64,000 nt of DNA from Pseudoneurospora amorphoporcata (lineage: Eukaryota > Ascomycota > Sordariomycetes > Sordariales > Sordariaceae), in NCBI GenBank assembly GCA_033297205.1, contig MU859200.1:1-64000 (forward strand), written 5' to 3'. How positions within the stretch are numbered: position 1 is the first letter of the stretch; the number at the start of each line of letters is the position of its first letter. The notes below the pieces were generated by a model. That model had not been told where the DNA came from, did no database searches, and saw nothing but the letters and a program-made list of their open reading frames with translations. This document shows positions 54,401 through 64,000 of the stretch, in pieces. Position numbers and translations under genes: made by a program.

Positions 54401-55764
54401 CTCCTCTCCCAAGGTGTTCGACGTCTCCGAGGTCCGCGACGCCTTCCGCGCGCTGGCGGCCAAAGGCCACTCTGGCTCTGTTGTTGTCTCTCTCGAGAAC
54501 GAGGCTTCGCTTGTCCCCACTCTCCCCCTCAAGTATGACACTGTCCTTAGCCCAGAGAAGAGCTACCTCCTTGTTGGCTGCCTCGGTGGCCTCGGTCGAT
54601 CCATGTCCAAGTGGATGCTTGCTCGTGGTGCTCGCAAGTTTGTGTTCATGGGCCGCAGCGGTACTGACCGTGCTCCCGCTCGTCGCTTGGTCGAGGATCT
54701 CGAGCTTGCTGGTGCGCAGGTGACCGTCGTTCGTGGTGATGTTATCAACATGGAGGATGTTGAGTTGGCTGTTAACGGTATTGATGGACCGATTGGCGGT
54801 GTTATCCAGGCTGCTATGGGCCTTGACGTAAGTCTCAACCCCCTCTTCGTCGATGATGAAGCAAATCCTAACCGGTAACTCCCCCAAACAGGAAGCCCTC
54901 TTCACCACCATGCCCCGCGACTACTGGCTCACTGGTCTCAAGCCCAAGATCGTCGGCTCCTGGAACCTGCACAACGCCATCCGTGGCCGCGACTCCGACC
55001 TCGACTTCTTCCTCATGACCTCCTCCATCTCCGGCAGCGTCGGCACTGCCACCGAATCCAACTACTGCTCGGCGAACTACTTCCTCGACGTCTTCGCCCG
55101 CCACCGCCACTCCCTCGGCCTTCCCGCCACCTCCATCGGCTTGGGTATGATTTCCGAAGTCGGCTACCTGCACGAGAACCCCGAGATCGAAGCCATGCTC
55201 CTCCGCAAGGGCATCCAAGCCATCAACGAAGACGAAATGCTGCAAATCATCGACGCCTCCCTAGCCACCCCCACCGCCGTCCCCGGTAGCTACGACGAGC
55301 TCGCCCGCGCCCACGTCCTCACCGGTCTCGAGCCTCTCGGCCTCAAGGAGCTTCGCGCCAAGGGCTTCGAAGGCACTTCCCCTGTCCTCGGCGACCCGCG
55401 CGCTTCTCTCCTGTCCGCCGCGCTCGACGAGTCCACCGATGCGGCCGGCAGCGGCGCGGCCAGCGGTATGCCCGCCGAACTCGCCGAGGCTATTGCCACG
55501 GGTGCCTCGGTCGAGGACGCCATCCTCAGGATGATCTCCAAGAAGTTCTCCAACTTGGTGCTGATTCCCGAGGACAAGCTGAACCTGACCAAGCCGATCA
55601 ACGAGGTGGGCGTGGACAGCATGTTGGCTGCAGAGTTCAGGGCGTGGATCTTCCAGGCTTTCAAGGTGGATGTGCCGTATTTGACGCTGTTGTCGGCGGC
55701 GGCTACGCTGACGTTGTTGTCGGAGTTGATTACGAAGAAGATGATGGAGGCTCAGGATGCTTGA
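48494..55764 (+). CDS. Highly reducing type I polyketide synthase, 2378 aa
   Basis: Three exons: 48494-48635, 48706-54827 and 54892-55764. Domains in order: KS (about 40-465; Cys212 in DTACSSSL, HGTGTAVGDP, NLGHSEAASG), AT (about 565-900; FTGQGAQWPEMG, GHSSGE with Ser ~667), DH (about 960-1260; His998 in EGHKLDTTTVFPAAGY), a remnant methyltransferase zone (about 1270-1560, no SAM-binding Gly-rich motif), ER-like (about 1670-1960), KR (about 2015-2200; VGCLGGLGRSMSKWM and the ESNYCSAN Tyr) and ACP (Ser2331 in GVDSML). There is no thioesterase, so release needs a partner or hydrolysis. The ER NADPH site, normally a GGVGxxA loop, reads ITGSDIAADQAA and may be weak. Very strong C/G third-position bias suggests high expression potential. 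The PKS anchors the cluster. Confidence 0.95.
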
Positions 55765-56410
55765 GGTGGCTGGTGGGTTGTTTGGTTGAAGATATGGTTG
55801 GTAGTTGGGAGTCTAGGTTGTCAGGTTCTCCTTCATGTTCTTTCGTTTCCTTTGTATGGCGTTCAAAGGACTTGGCTTCACAACTGGGAGGAGTGATGAA
55901 TGGTGGTGGTTGGTTGGTGGTCAACGTCATGATGATTCCGTCTCTTTTTTTCTTTTCTAGACCGCGATGCTTTGGTCACTGTTTGGTTTCGATGTGCGCG
56001 TTCGTCTGTCGTACTCTGTCTTCAGCGTGTCATTTGTATAGATCTAGATCGATTTTCATAAGTTTGCTGCTATCAATAGTAACAAGAATTGAAATAAGCA
56101 GTGCTGACATTGTTGCTGATGTGACTCGAAGGAGCAAACGAACAAAGGGCAACTGAGAGCGAGTGCCAAGACGGGATTGGCAGTCGGTGTGATTTGTGGC
56201 CCCACTCTGCACCTGGCACACCGAACTGCTCTTCCGTTACCAACTGTGAGCAGCTGCTGTTTTGAGCTTTGTTTGTCTTAGCAAACTGCTGCCACCTTCA
56301 TCCCGAGAATTGTTCCATGCTTCAAGTCCAGACGGACAGGAACAGGAAGTCGGGAACACTGAAGTTTCCCATCACCACTTCGGAGGTTGGCTTCAAATTA
56401 ACAAACCCAA
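55765..56410. other. Intergenic
   Basis: The 3' flank of the PKS and the leader of the methyltransferase gene. No gene seen. Confidence 0.5.
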
Positions 56411-57025
56411 ATGCCCGATTTTGACAAGCAGAGCTACTGGCATACACGTTTTGAGTCGGAGACGGCCTTTGAATGGCTCATCCCGTCGTCAACGTTCATG
56501 CCCCTTCTTGAGGCTTTTCTTCAGAAGCTGCCTGGCTCTGATGCCAATATCCTTCATTTGGGTTTCGGCACGAGTGACTTGCAAGTCCAACTCCGGACGC
56601 GTGGCTTTACCAACATTACTAATGTTGACTATGAGCCTCTGGCGACAGAGAGAGGCCGGCACCTCGAGAAGGCCGCGTTTGGCCATGTGAGAATGCGCTA
56701 TATCACTGCCGATGCAACACGTCTCGATTCCGTTCCCGATATATCTTTCCAGAAATACCACCTTGTCATCGACAAGAGCACAGCTGATGCCATTTCTTGC
56801 GCAGGCGACGATGCGGTTTTGGCCATGGCCCAAGGCATTCACCGGAGTCTGGCCGATGGTGGTGTCTGGATCTCCGTGAGCTACTCGGCCTTCCGGTATG
56901 ACATTCCGCAGTTGCCGTTCGACGTCGAGGTCATCACCAAGCTTCCAATTGCCAAGGCGAGGGCGACTGATCCAGATATTTATCACTATTGCTACCTCCT
57001 GCGTCCGAAACCAAAGAAGGCGTAG
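56411..57025 (+). CDS. METTL13/EEF1AKMT-like SAM-dependent methyltransferase, 204 aa
   Basis: Intronless. Opens with SYWHTRFESETAFEWL, the 'YW..R(Y/F)......(F/Y)(D/E)W' start typical of the METTL13/EEF1AKMT4 group. Next comes motif I NILHLGFGTSDLQVQL (usual LGxGxS), acidic motif II NVDYEPLA, motif III-like ITADATRLD and the group's VIDKSTADAI (usual DKGTLDAI). The end is YHYCYLLRPKP. Relatives methylate lysines on eEF1A or act on small proteins; the substrate is unknown here. It follows the PKS on the same strand, 650 bp away, but its family is housekeeping, so cluster membership is doubtful. The length is typical for the single-domain form. Confidence 0.88.
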   Translation: MPDFDKQSYWHTRFESETAFEWLIPSSTFMPLLEAFLQKLPGSDANILHLGFGTSDLQVQLRTRGFTNITNVDYEPLATERGRHLEKAAFGHVRMRYITADATRLDSVPDISFQKYHLVIDKSTADAISCAGDDAVLAMAQGIHRSLADGGVWISVSYSAFRYDIPQLPFDVEVITKLPIAKARATDPDIYHYCYLLRPKPKKA

Positions 57026-57730
57026 ATGGCATTGGCAGTAGAACTTGGCTATATGCAGTGCACCACAGACCTGTTACAGGGTCGCACTCTCGGCCGGTCC
57101 GCTCCCTCTTCCCGGAACCGCTCACGAGGTTTGCGTCCGTGCATGCCCCTTTTCACCTCGATTATAGACCCGAAAAAGGAAATCTCGGAGGGAAGTTGTC
57201 AAAATCCGATCTGCCAAGACTCCCGATCCGGGATGGAAGGGGTGCCAGAACCGGGGATTCGGCATGTCGGAGAGCGGACCGATCGCATCCTGGGATCTAG
57301 CGAGATTTAGCAGTACTACGCTGGGGTCAAGAAACAATGGCTTTGCATCAAGTCAAGCAAGAAAATCCGGGGAAGAAACGCCACCATGAGGGAGACATCG
57401 TATCCAGGTTTATGCGCACCAGCGACACGATGTCATCCCACCCACGCCCATGGACTAGACCTCCGCATCCCGTTCGAGAAGTTTCAGAAACCGGGATGAC
57501 CTAGGAGCCAAGGCAATGGTCCAGGGAGACGGTACTGTCATCCGAGGTGTCAAAGGAAAAGGGGGCGAAACTATACCGGGGGCCTCAAATCTCAAGGGCG
57601 TCGAGGATGGTGGGATGGTAGACGAGTATAAGTGCTCCTGACTCCCGTCATCTTGTCGAGTTTTAATCCCGCCGTGACACCACCAGCACAATATACCCAA
57701 CCCACCACACATCCTCAACAACAGCCCAAC
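57026..57730. promoter_or_regulatory. LPMO promoter region
   Basis: Contains a TATAAG box (57627-57632), about 100 bp before the ATG. Three CCGGGG words (57251-57256, 57367-57372, 57576-57581) match the SYGGRG consensus of the carbon catabolite repressor CRE-1/CreA. Repression by glucose is inferred from this and from the enzyme class. Confidence 0.5.
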
Positions 57731-58711
57731 ATGAAGACCGGAGCCATCCTCACGGCCCTCGTGGCCTCGGCCAGCGCCCACACCATCTTCCAGAAGGTGT
57801 CCGTCAACGGTGCCGATCAGGGCCAGCTCAAGGGCATCCGTGCTCCTCCCAACAACAACCCCATTCAGAACGTACAATCCTCGGACATGGCTTGTAATGT
57901 TGCTTCCATCAAGGACAGCAACGTCCTTACCGTTCCGGCCGGTGCCAAGGTTGGACACTGGTGGGGACACGAGTTCGGCGGTGCTTCCGGCCCCAACGAC
58001 GCTGACAACCCGATTGCTGCTTCTCACAAGGGTAAGCTACCACTTTGTATCCTCCAACATGATGCTCCCGACGGTCCACTAACATGTTTCCATCCAGGCC
58101 CCGTCATCGTCTACCTCGCCAAGGTCGACAATGCCGCCGCCACCGGCACCTCCGGGCTCAAGTGGTTCAAGGTCGCCGAAGCCGGTCTCAGCGGCGGCAA
58201 GTGGGCCGTGGACGACCTGATCGCCAACAACGGCTGGGCCTACTTCAACATGCCTACCTGCATCGCTCCCGGCCAATACCTGATGCGCGCCGAGATCATC
58301 GCTTTGCACAACGCCGGCTCCTCCCAAGGCGCGCAGTTCTACATCGGCTGCGCCCAGATCAACGTCACCGGCGGCGGCAGCACCTCGCCCTCCAGCACCG
58401 TCAGCTTCCCCGGTGCCTACTCGGCCTCCGACCCGGGTATCCTCATCAACATCTACGGAAGCGGCGGAAAGACCGACAACGGCGGCAAGGCCTACCAGAT
58501 CCCCGGCCCGGCGCTGTTCACTTGCTCCGGTGGCTCTACCCCTCAGCCTACCACCTCCGCTAGCACCCCTCAGCCTACCAGTGGCACTGGCTCGGGTACT
58601 GGTGCTGCTCTTTATGGACAGTGCGGTGGTAAGGGCTGGACTGGTCCTACCACTTGCGCTTCGGGCACTTGCAAGGTGTCGAACGAGTATTATAGCCAGT
58701 GCCTCCCATAA
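57731..58711 (+). CDS. AA9 lytic polysaccharide monooxygenase with CBM1, 304 aa
   Basis: Two exons: 57731-58031 and 58098-58711 (66-nt intron in the codon for HK|GP). Signal peptide MKTGAILTALVASASA, then His17, which becomes the N-terminal copper ligand after cleavage. The catalytic domain has GHWWGHEFGG and AQFYIGCAQI (axial Tyr). A Ser/Thr/Pro/Gly linker (about 240-268) leads to a C-terminal fungal cellulose-binding module: LYGQCGGKGWTG ... TCASGTCKVSNEYYSQCLP. It cleaves cellulose chains by copper-dependent oxidation, outside the cell. I chose the ATG at 57731 because it starts the signal peptide; the open frame runs further upstream. The linker is short compared with some relatives. Confidence 0.95.
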   Translation: MKTGAILTALVASASAHTIFQKVSVNGADQGQLKGIRAPPNNNPIQNVQSSDMACNVASIKDSNVLTVPAGAKVGHWWGHEFGGASGPNDADNPIAASHKGKLPLCILQHDAPDGPLTCFHPGPVIVYLAKVDNAAATGTSGLKWFKVAEAGLSGGKWAVDDLIANNGWAYFNMPTCIAPGQYLMRAEIIALHNAGSSQGAQFYIGCAQINVTGGGSTSPSSTVSFPGAYSASDPGILINIYGSGGKTDNGGKAYQIPGPALFTCSGGSTPQPTTSASTPQPTSGTGSGTGAALYGQCGGKGWTGPTTCASGTCKVSNEYYSQCLP

Positions 58712-61643
58712 ATAAGTGATGGTGCGTCTGAGGGGGGCTCTGCGGTTGAAGAGAGTGGGTGGTTGTGGTGAAGTGCCGGGGACGGTTACTTCAGCCTGAG
58801 TTGCCCATCGGGATGAAAACATCCATTCTGACTCGGGTAAATTAAAGTTGAGATTCTTCTGCATTTCTTTTGGGAGGATCATACCAGCGCTTGCACATAC
58901 TTTTTACAAAACATATTTCTCCTGTACATATCTTGGCAAGTATGTAAATACCACCATTGAACATATGGTATAGCGGCCTGTCTCTGTGAAGTGATCGTTC
59001 TGGTATTCTGTTTGTGTAACTGTCTGCTGGGATGAAGTGTTACCTCAGTCTTCCATGTTTCCGGGATCCTAACAAAACCTTAACTCAGATGTGCGTTATG
59101 CGCAGCATATTTCGTTAGTAGAGGTTAGTGATTGGCTCCTGCCTGGCAACACATTCAACCCACCCTAAGTGATCGTAATAATGAACCGAGCACGTCTCGG
59201 CCTGTACATTATATCTCTGGGATTCCCTTTCTACTCATCCAATTGTCCTTATTATTCTTTTCAAGCTGGCTTCGTCGCAGTTTCTGAATATTCAAATTAC
59301 AAAATGATCCTGCCCGATGTGTTTTCAAACTCTTCATGATCCCTCCCTATCGTAATCCGCTACAGCCTTTCTCAGCCAAAGCGAGCTGTATTGGACTGTC
59401 CATGATCGGTTTGTTTTTGCGAAAATTTCGAGCAACAGGAATTGAAATGATCGAAAAATCCACCATGTACCACGACGGAGAAGACTCCAGGCCTCCAAAA
59501 GCACTGACCTACTCAGAAATCCCATCCCAAAGGCCAAACACTCCATCTGCACCCAACCGCAAATTGTGACACCTTGGACATAAAACAATCCTTCCATCCC
59601 TGAAAATCTCAAAGTCTGAAAATCATGAACTCGTCGTCGAAAAAATCCAAAACTCATCACATCCAACAGAAAGAACTTCAAGAAGGTGGTCAGATCTTCT
59701 CGGTAATCCCTCCCCTTATGTTTCACGCTAACGAATTGCTTGCAGGGTGCAGCTCTTGGGGCCGCCCGGGCCACGTTTTCTGTTTCCTTTTCTTCAGTTC
59801 GTTCTCACTTCCCTTTTTCTCAGCACCCTGTTTCTCAGCACCACGTTTTCTCAGCGCGCTGCACGACAACAGAACGACAGCACGGCTTTTTGGGGACCAG
59901 ACCAGGGAGGGGGCATGGGGCACAGATGGCCGAGAATGTAACGCTGAAAGAAAGAGAGTCTGTGAGTCTGAAAATCTGGATCATCACATTTGACGATTTT
60001 GGATCACGCTTCAGCTCGCCTCCAATACGGCCACCCAACGTCTATCTAGTCCACTGGCCGTAACTGGGTCGCCTGGACTCTGACTGCTCACTCAGCTGGA
60101 CGTCAAAGAGCGGTTGAGCGGCTCATTCGGTTCGGTTGGTAACCAACCAGTCGTATATCTACCGAGAATGCAGTGCTTATGGATGGCTCAATAGATTTGG
60201 TGGATAATTGCTGGATGGATATTGGGTGAGAGATATTGCTGGTGACTGGATAAGTAGGTAGTGGATCTATGCACGTCTGTAAATTTGTCGTCAAACAACC
60301 TCGACAACGTTCGAGACACTTTTTGACTTGCACATGGCCGACGTCGAAAATTGAGGTCAGAAGATCGCCCGTCCTCGGCATTCTTGCATTTATTATTCTT
60401 CTGATTGTTCTCTGTCTGCAGTGAGTGAGTGAAACCGAGCCGTGTCCAATTCCCCGCAATCGCATGTGAGGTGGTGTCTGGGATTTGGGCCGGCCGGGGG
60501 AGGGGGTCCGGTTTCAGTGGACATCTCCCCCCGCACGACCCTTTGTGGATCCCCGCCGTCCTCTTTAGCGCACTTGGTGGAACTGACGAACCGCCCCTGG
60601 AACCCCCACCACAACCACACCACACCACGCAGCGATTCTCTTTCCCATTGCACTTTCCATTCCACGGCAGCGGACTTGACGGGCAGGACGGTAGAGACGG
60701 ACACAGAAGTGGTGAAAATGACGAGGGAGTCCAGTCTCACGACTTGAAAGCCACGATGATTCACCACAGAACGCACCCACACGGCCTCGGCTTACACCCA
60801 CCGAGGGCCGGACAGAAAGCGAACTCGATTGACACCGGTGGGCCGAATTGCCCGATTGACCGGCCGGCCAATGGCAGGTTGAGGGGGAGACGTTGCCCTT
60901 AACCACAAGCGGAAAGTGGACGGAGGGACTTGTCGCGATCTTCTATCTTGTTGTGGGCTTTGATGGGGGTTGTGACGGGCGCAAACCAGTCTCTTTTCAG
61001 AGAAAACACCGCAAGAAATGGGTGGTTTCGAACCGCAAAAACTTCGACATGTTTTTTGCCTCCGCTGATGAAGATGAGAGAAAAAAGAATGATTCTGACG
61101 ATGGAGGAAATCGGGCTGCACGTGCGACTATTCGCCGTCGGTTGTGTAGCCCTGACTGACCATCCACCTTTCTTCATCCAGGTCTTCCAGCAACGCCAAG
61201 ACGGCCAAGACGCCATCGACGCCGGTGGTGGTTAGTGGTCCACAGGGAAGAATTAGGTCGCCGGCAATCATCACGCAAATCCATTTCATCCACGGTTCGC
61301 CATGCCACCTTCCCGTTGGCCTTTGAGGGCATGCGGAACAAGGGTCCCGTTCGGCTGTCCTACCCAATGGCACTTCATGATCGATATACGGACCATGTGT
61401 ACGATACAATGGTACATGTAAGCAATAATCATGGGCATCAGTCAGATACCTACGTAGACTCAGACTAATACATACTCCAGTCCTCCCCCCCCCCCCAAAA
61501 CCAGCCGGTCGAGACTTTGTGTCCGTCTATTCCTTTCTGTTTTGTCCGGTTTCTTCATCTGCTTGTTGAACTTGTCTCCATAATCCCCGGTGCAACCGTA
61601 TTTCGGTGTAGACAAGACCACCAGAGAGCAGTCAGTATCCCAC
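58712..61643. other. Gene-poor stretch, about 2.9 kb
   Basis: No gene could be supported. Observed: repeated TTTCTCAGCACC words at 59817-59851, a GGTTGGTAACCAACC palindrome near 60134-60148, and a C11 run near 61485-61496. Open frames of 77-157 codons overlap on both strands and look random. The last few hundred bp should hold the promoter of the RhoGAP-like gene. Confidence 0.45.
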
Positions 61644-63992
61644 ATGGCAATGGCGCTTCACCAAAACGCCGCCGACCATATGGCCGGTAGGCTCGGGTCG
61701 GGCAACATGGAGCAGTACATGTAAGTAGCCGTGTCCCTAAAAGAGTCTCAAGAAACATCAGACGAACAGTTGGCGAGACTTCGGGGTATTCGTCCAAAGT
61801 GACACCATGGCTAACCATGTCTTGTTCTCTCTACAGAGCCATCAACGCCGGATGCTCCGCACTTATCGCCGCTATCGCAAAGACTGTCACCGCCATCCAC
61901 GGCCTCATGCGCCAAGTCCGTGAATCCCGCGCCGACCTCGATCCCATATCCAGCGAACTCCATTCCCTCAACGGTGTTCTCGAGTTTCTCAAGGACGACG
62001 TCCCATTTCTTCCGGAACAACTAGCGCAAAGGACTCCCGAAGTACTTAGCAATTGTCTCACCATCACCAACGAACTGCAAGGATGCATCTCCATTTTGGA
62101 CCGCGTTGGTCTCTCCAGGCAGGACAAGAAGTCGCGATGGATGGCGAGTAGGGGACATATTGCCAAGTTACGGTGGACGTTGGAGGTGTACAAGGCCAGC
62201 TTGGGACTGGCGGTAGACCTGGTTGCGTTGTAAGCGCACTTCCTATAAAACTTCGAATGCGATGTTGAGCAGGGTCACTAACATGTGCAAAACAAGAACT
62301 TCTAGCAAACAACAAAGCGAAGAAAGGCCGGTTAGGGGAACTTTCATGGAGGATGCATCCGTGGCGTCGGACGGCAAGGACGAGTTGGCCGACATATTAG
62401 CCCAAATCAGCCGTGTTGCTGCTCGACTCGACGACGAATCCCGCCACAACAGTGCTGTCGCCAAACTTCAACATTACCTTGACGCTCTTTACGGGAATGC
62501 CCTCGCCGCTGTCGACCGCGAGATGGACCACTTCGAGGGCCAACGAAATAGTGCCCACTCCTCGACCGATCATGCCCCTGATAGCGCTATCGACATGGGC
62601 GATGACGACCAGACCTTTGTCCACGCCAAAACATCGGATATCCCGATACCGCAAACCCATGTCAACATGACACAGGACGAGTTCGACGAGATGTTGGATG
62701 AGCTAAAGGAGATGCCGGTCCGACCTCCAACACCACCGCAAAGGTCAGCAAGACGATCTTCTTCGACCGCTTCGGCCGCTTCGGCCGCTTCGGCCGCTTC
62801 GGCCACCCGCAGCGAATACCGTCCCAACACATCCGACTCCTATACCAGCACCCCTTATGGTGCTGGAACATCATTCCTAGATCTCGAAACCCGAAGCCAA
62901 AGTCCGCATCTTCGAACACAGAGTGACTCGGCTGCCATCTCACCTCGACCAGTCCCTACCAACCACTTCCCACATATGAGCGGGGGTCTCATCCAAGTCC
63001 GTACGTACGGCCAAAATCGCGATTCCCTCTGGGAGAATCCTCGCCCAGCAGTCCCCGTCCCTCGACCCACAACCTCCAGCTCGAACATCACAAACTCCCC
63101 GAAACCCAACGTCCTACGAAGAAGCAGCTCCCGCCTCTCCTCCGCCCTAAAAGCCCTCAGCTTCGGCCGCCAACGGTCCCACTCAACAACCAGCACCACC
63201 AGCTCCAACAAATCCTCTACCTTCTCAATGGCCATGCCTCCCACACCTCCCACTCCCGTCGCCCATGAAGCCTCAGCCTCAGCCTCCACCATTCCTCCTC
63301 CTTCCGCCGGCGGTGCCATCTTCGGCGTCTCCCTCGCCGACTCCATGTCCGTAGCCAAAGGTCTCGCCGCCGCCCGCCACGACAGCGGTGGCTCCTCCAC
63401 GCGCGACTACCCGCTCTGCATCCTGCGATGCGTCTACTTCATCCAAGACCACGGGCTTCGCGCGCCCCACATCTTCGCTCAAGAGGGTGACCTCTGCCGC
63501 CTCCAGCGTCTCAAAACAATCTTCTCCTCTCCGGAAACCGGCTACGGTAAGTTCCTAGATTGGAACCAATTCACAGTTTACGAAGCCGCCGACCTTATCC
63601 TGCTTTTCCTCTCCGAGCTTCCTGCCCCATTAATTCCGGAATCGGTAGCCAAGAGGTGGGTCTCCATGTCCCGCCAAGCGACCATGTCCGGGTCTTCGGC
63701 GGTCCGGTTGGATAAGGGTATTGATTTCTGGGAGGAGGCGCTGCAGGGGATCAAGGGACCAAACAGAAGCTTGTTTAAGTTGCTGCTGAACTTGTGGGGC
63801 GACGTGGCGGATAGCGTGGACTGGAATGAGATGACGGCTGAGAGACTGGCTGAAAGAATGGTGCGGCCGCTGATGCACCTCCCGCAGACCAGGTATGGGA
63901 CGGATTACATGCTGGGATTGGCGTTTGTGGTGAGGAAGAGGAGCGAGTATAATGCGGGGTTGAAGGGGGAGAGGAGTCGGGCTGCTTTTTGA
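61644..63992 (+). CDS. RhoGAP-domain-like protein with fungal N-terminal domain, 718 aa
   Basis: Three exons: 61644-61720, 61837-62229 and 62306-63992, with GTAAGT/GTAAGC donors, all in frame. Residues ~25-155 resemble the helical N-terminal domain seen on many fungal STAND/ankyrin-type proteins (INAGCSALIAAIAKTVTAIHGL). The middle (about 160-470) is disordered: Ser/Pro-rich, with an (SAA)n run encoded by four 9-bp repeats. The C-terminal ~200 residues look like a RhoGAP fold: IFGVSLADS, YPLCILRCVYFIQDHGL, LFLSELPAPLIPESV and KLLLNLW. The position of the catalytic arginine finger (GIFRxSG in active RhoGAPs) reads HIFAQEGD, so GAP activity is doubtful; a scaffold or Rho-binding role is possible. 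It ends 8 bp before the window end. Confidence 0.8.
62766..62803. repeat. 9-bp in-frame tandem repeat
   Basis: About four copies of a GCTTCGGCC-type unit inside the RhoGAP-like gene, coding for Ser-Ala-Ala runs. Likely length-polymorphic. Confidence 0.8.
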
Positions 63993-64000
63993 GGGTGGAT

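Noticed and set aside
51732..54911. Opposite-strand open frame of 1059 codons under the PKS gene (and another of 671 codons at 49260-51275)
   Set aside because: Low-complexity, Leu/Glu/Gly/Asp-rich translation caused by strong third-position C/G bias of the PKS codons; the plus-strand reading has clear catalytic motifs.
57632..57730. Earlier in-frame start for the LPMO
   Set aside because: It would bury the signal peptide and lies at the TATA box; AA9 enzymes need the His directly after signal cleavage.
59334..59774. 146-codon minus-strand open frame rich in Phe/Trp/Arg
   Set aside because: No start context or family resemblance, and the opposite strand is also open; probably chance in a gene-poor stretch.
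1..64000. CRISPR arrays, bacterial operons, ribosome binding sites, 5S rRNA genes
   Set aside because: Not seen. The sequence is eukaryotic nuclear DNA with spliceosomal introns; no regular spaced repeats and no dispersed 5S gene could be recognised.

Overview
The window is nuclear DNA from a filamentous ascomycete, most likely a sordarialean (Neurospora/Sordaria/Podospora type). The evidence is genes split by short introns (about 46-180 nt) with GTRNGT donors and CTAAC/CTGAC branch sites, an intron-containing tRNA-Ile(AAU), a PTH11-like receptor, a CFEM protein, a GH75 chitosanase, an AA9-CBM1 lytic polysaccharide monooxygenase and a reducing polyketide synthase. The species call is inference; no alignment was run. 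Exon limits were read by hand from splice signals and frame continuity.

Layout. 0.8-8.7 kb: a small conserved-looking protein, two weak unrecognised gene models, an intronless papain-like peptidase fused to a beta-propeller lectin, and an F-box-like gene with an in-frame stop. 9.7-18.8 kb: a PTH11-like seven-helix protein (minus), a secreted alpha/beta hydrolase (plus), ribosomal protein uL14 (minus) and malic enzyme (minus). 20.0-28.1 kb: five consecutive genes for predicted secreted proteins (broken NLP-like protein, unknown Cys-containing protein, GPI-type GH75 chitosanase, CFEM-GPI protein, Cys-motif protein with a Gly/Asn/Thr repeat tail). 28-34 kb: gene-poor DNA with one small acidic-protein gene, A-tracts, a palindrome-rich segment, the tRNA gene and tandem repeats.

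34.4-55.8 kb: a polyketide-type cluster. In order it holds an FAD monooxygenase, an epoxide hydrolase, a NorA-like SDR, an AYR1-like SDR, a cupin, a second SDR, a second cupin and a 2378-residue highly reducing PKS (KS-AT-DH-degenerate MT-ER-KR-ACP). The likely logic is a reduced chain made by the PKS, epoxidised by the monooxygenase, opened by the hydrolase, and adjusted by three SDRs and two cupins. No transcription factor, transporter or thioesterase is seen. From memory, a reducing-PKS cluster induced in fruiting bodies has been reported in Sordaria macrospora and Neurospora crassa; whether this is its ortholog is untested.

56-64 kb: a METTL13-like methyltransferase, an AA9-CBM1 LPMO, a long gene-poor stretch, and a RhoGAP-like protein that lacks the arginine finger.
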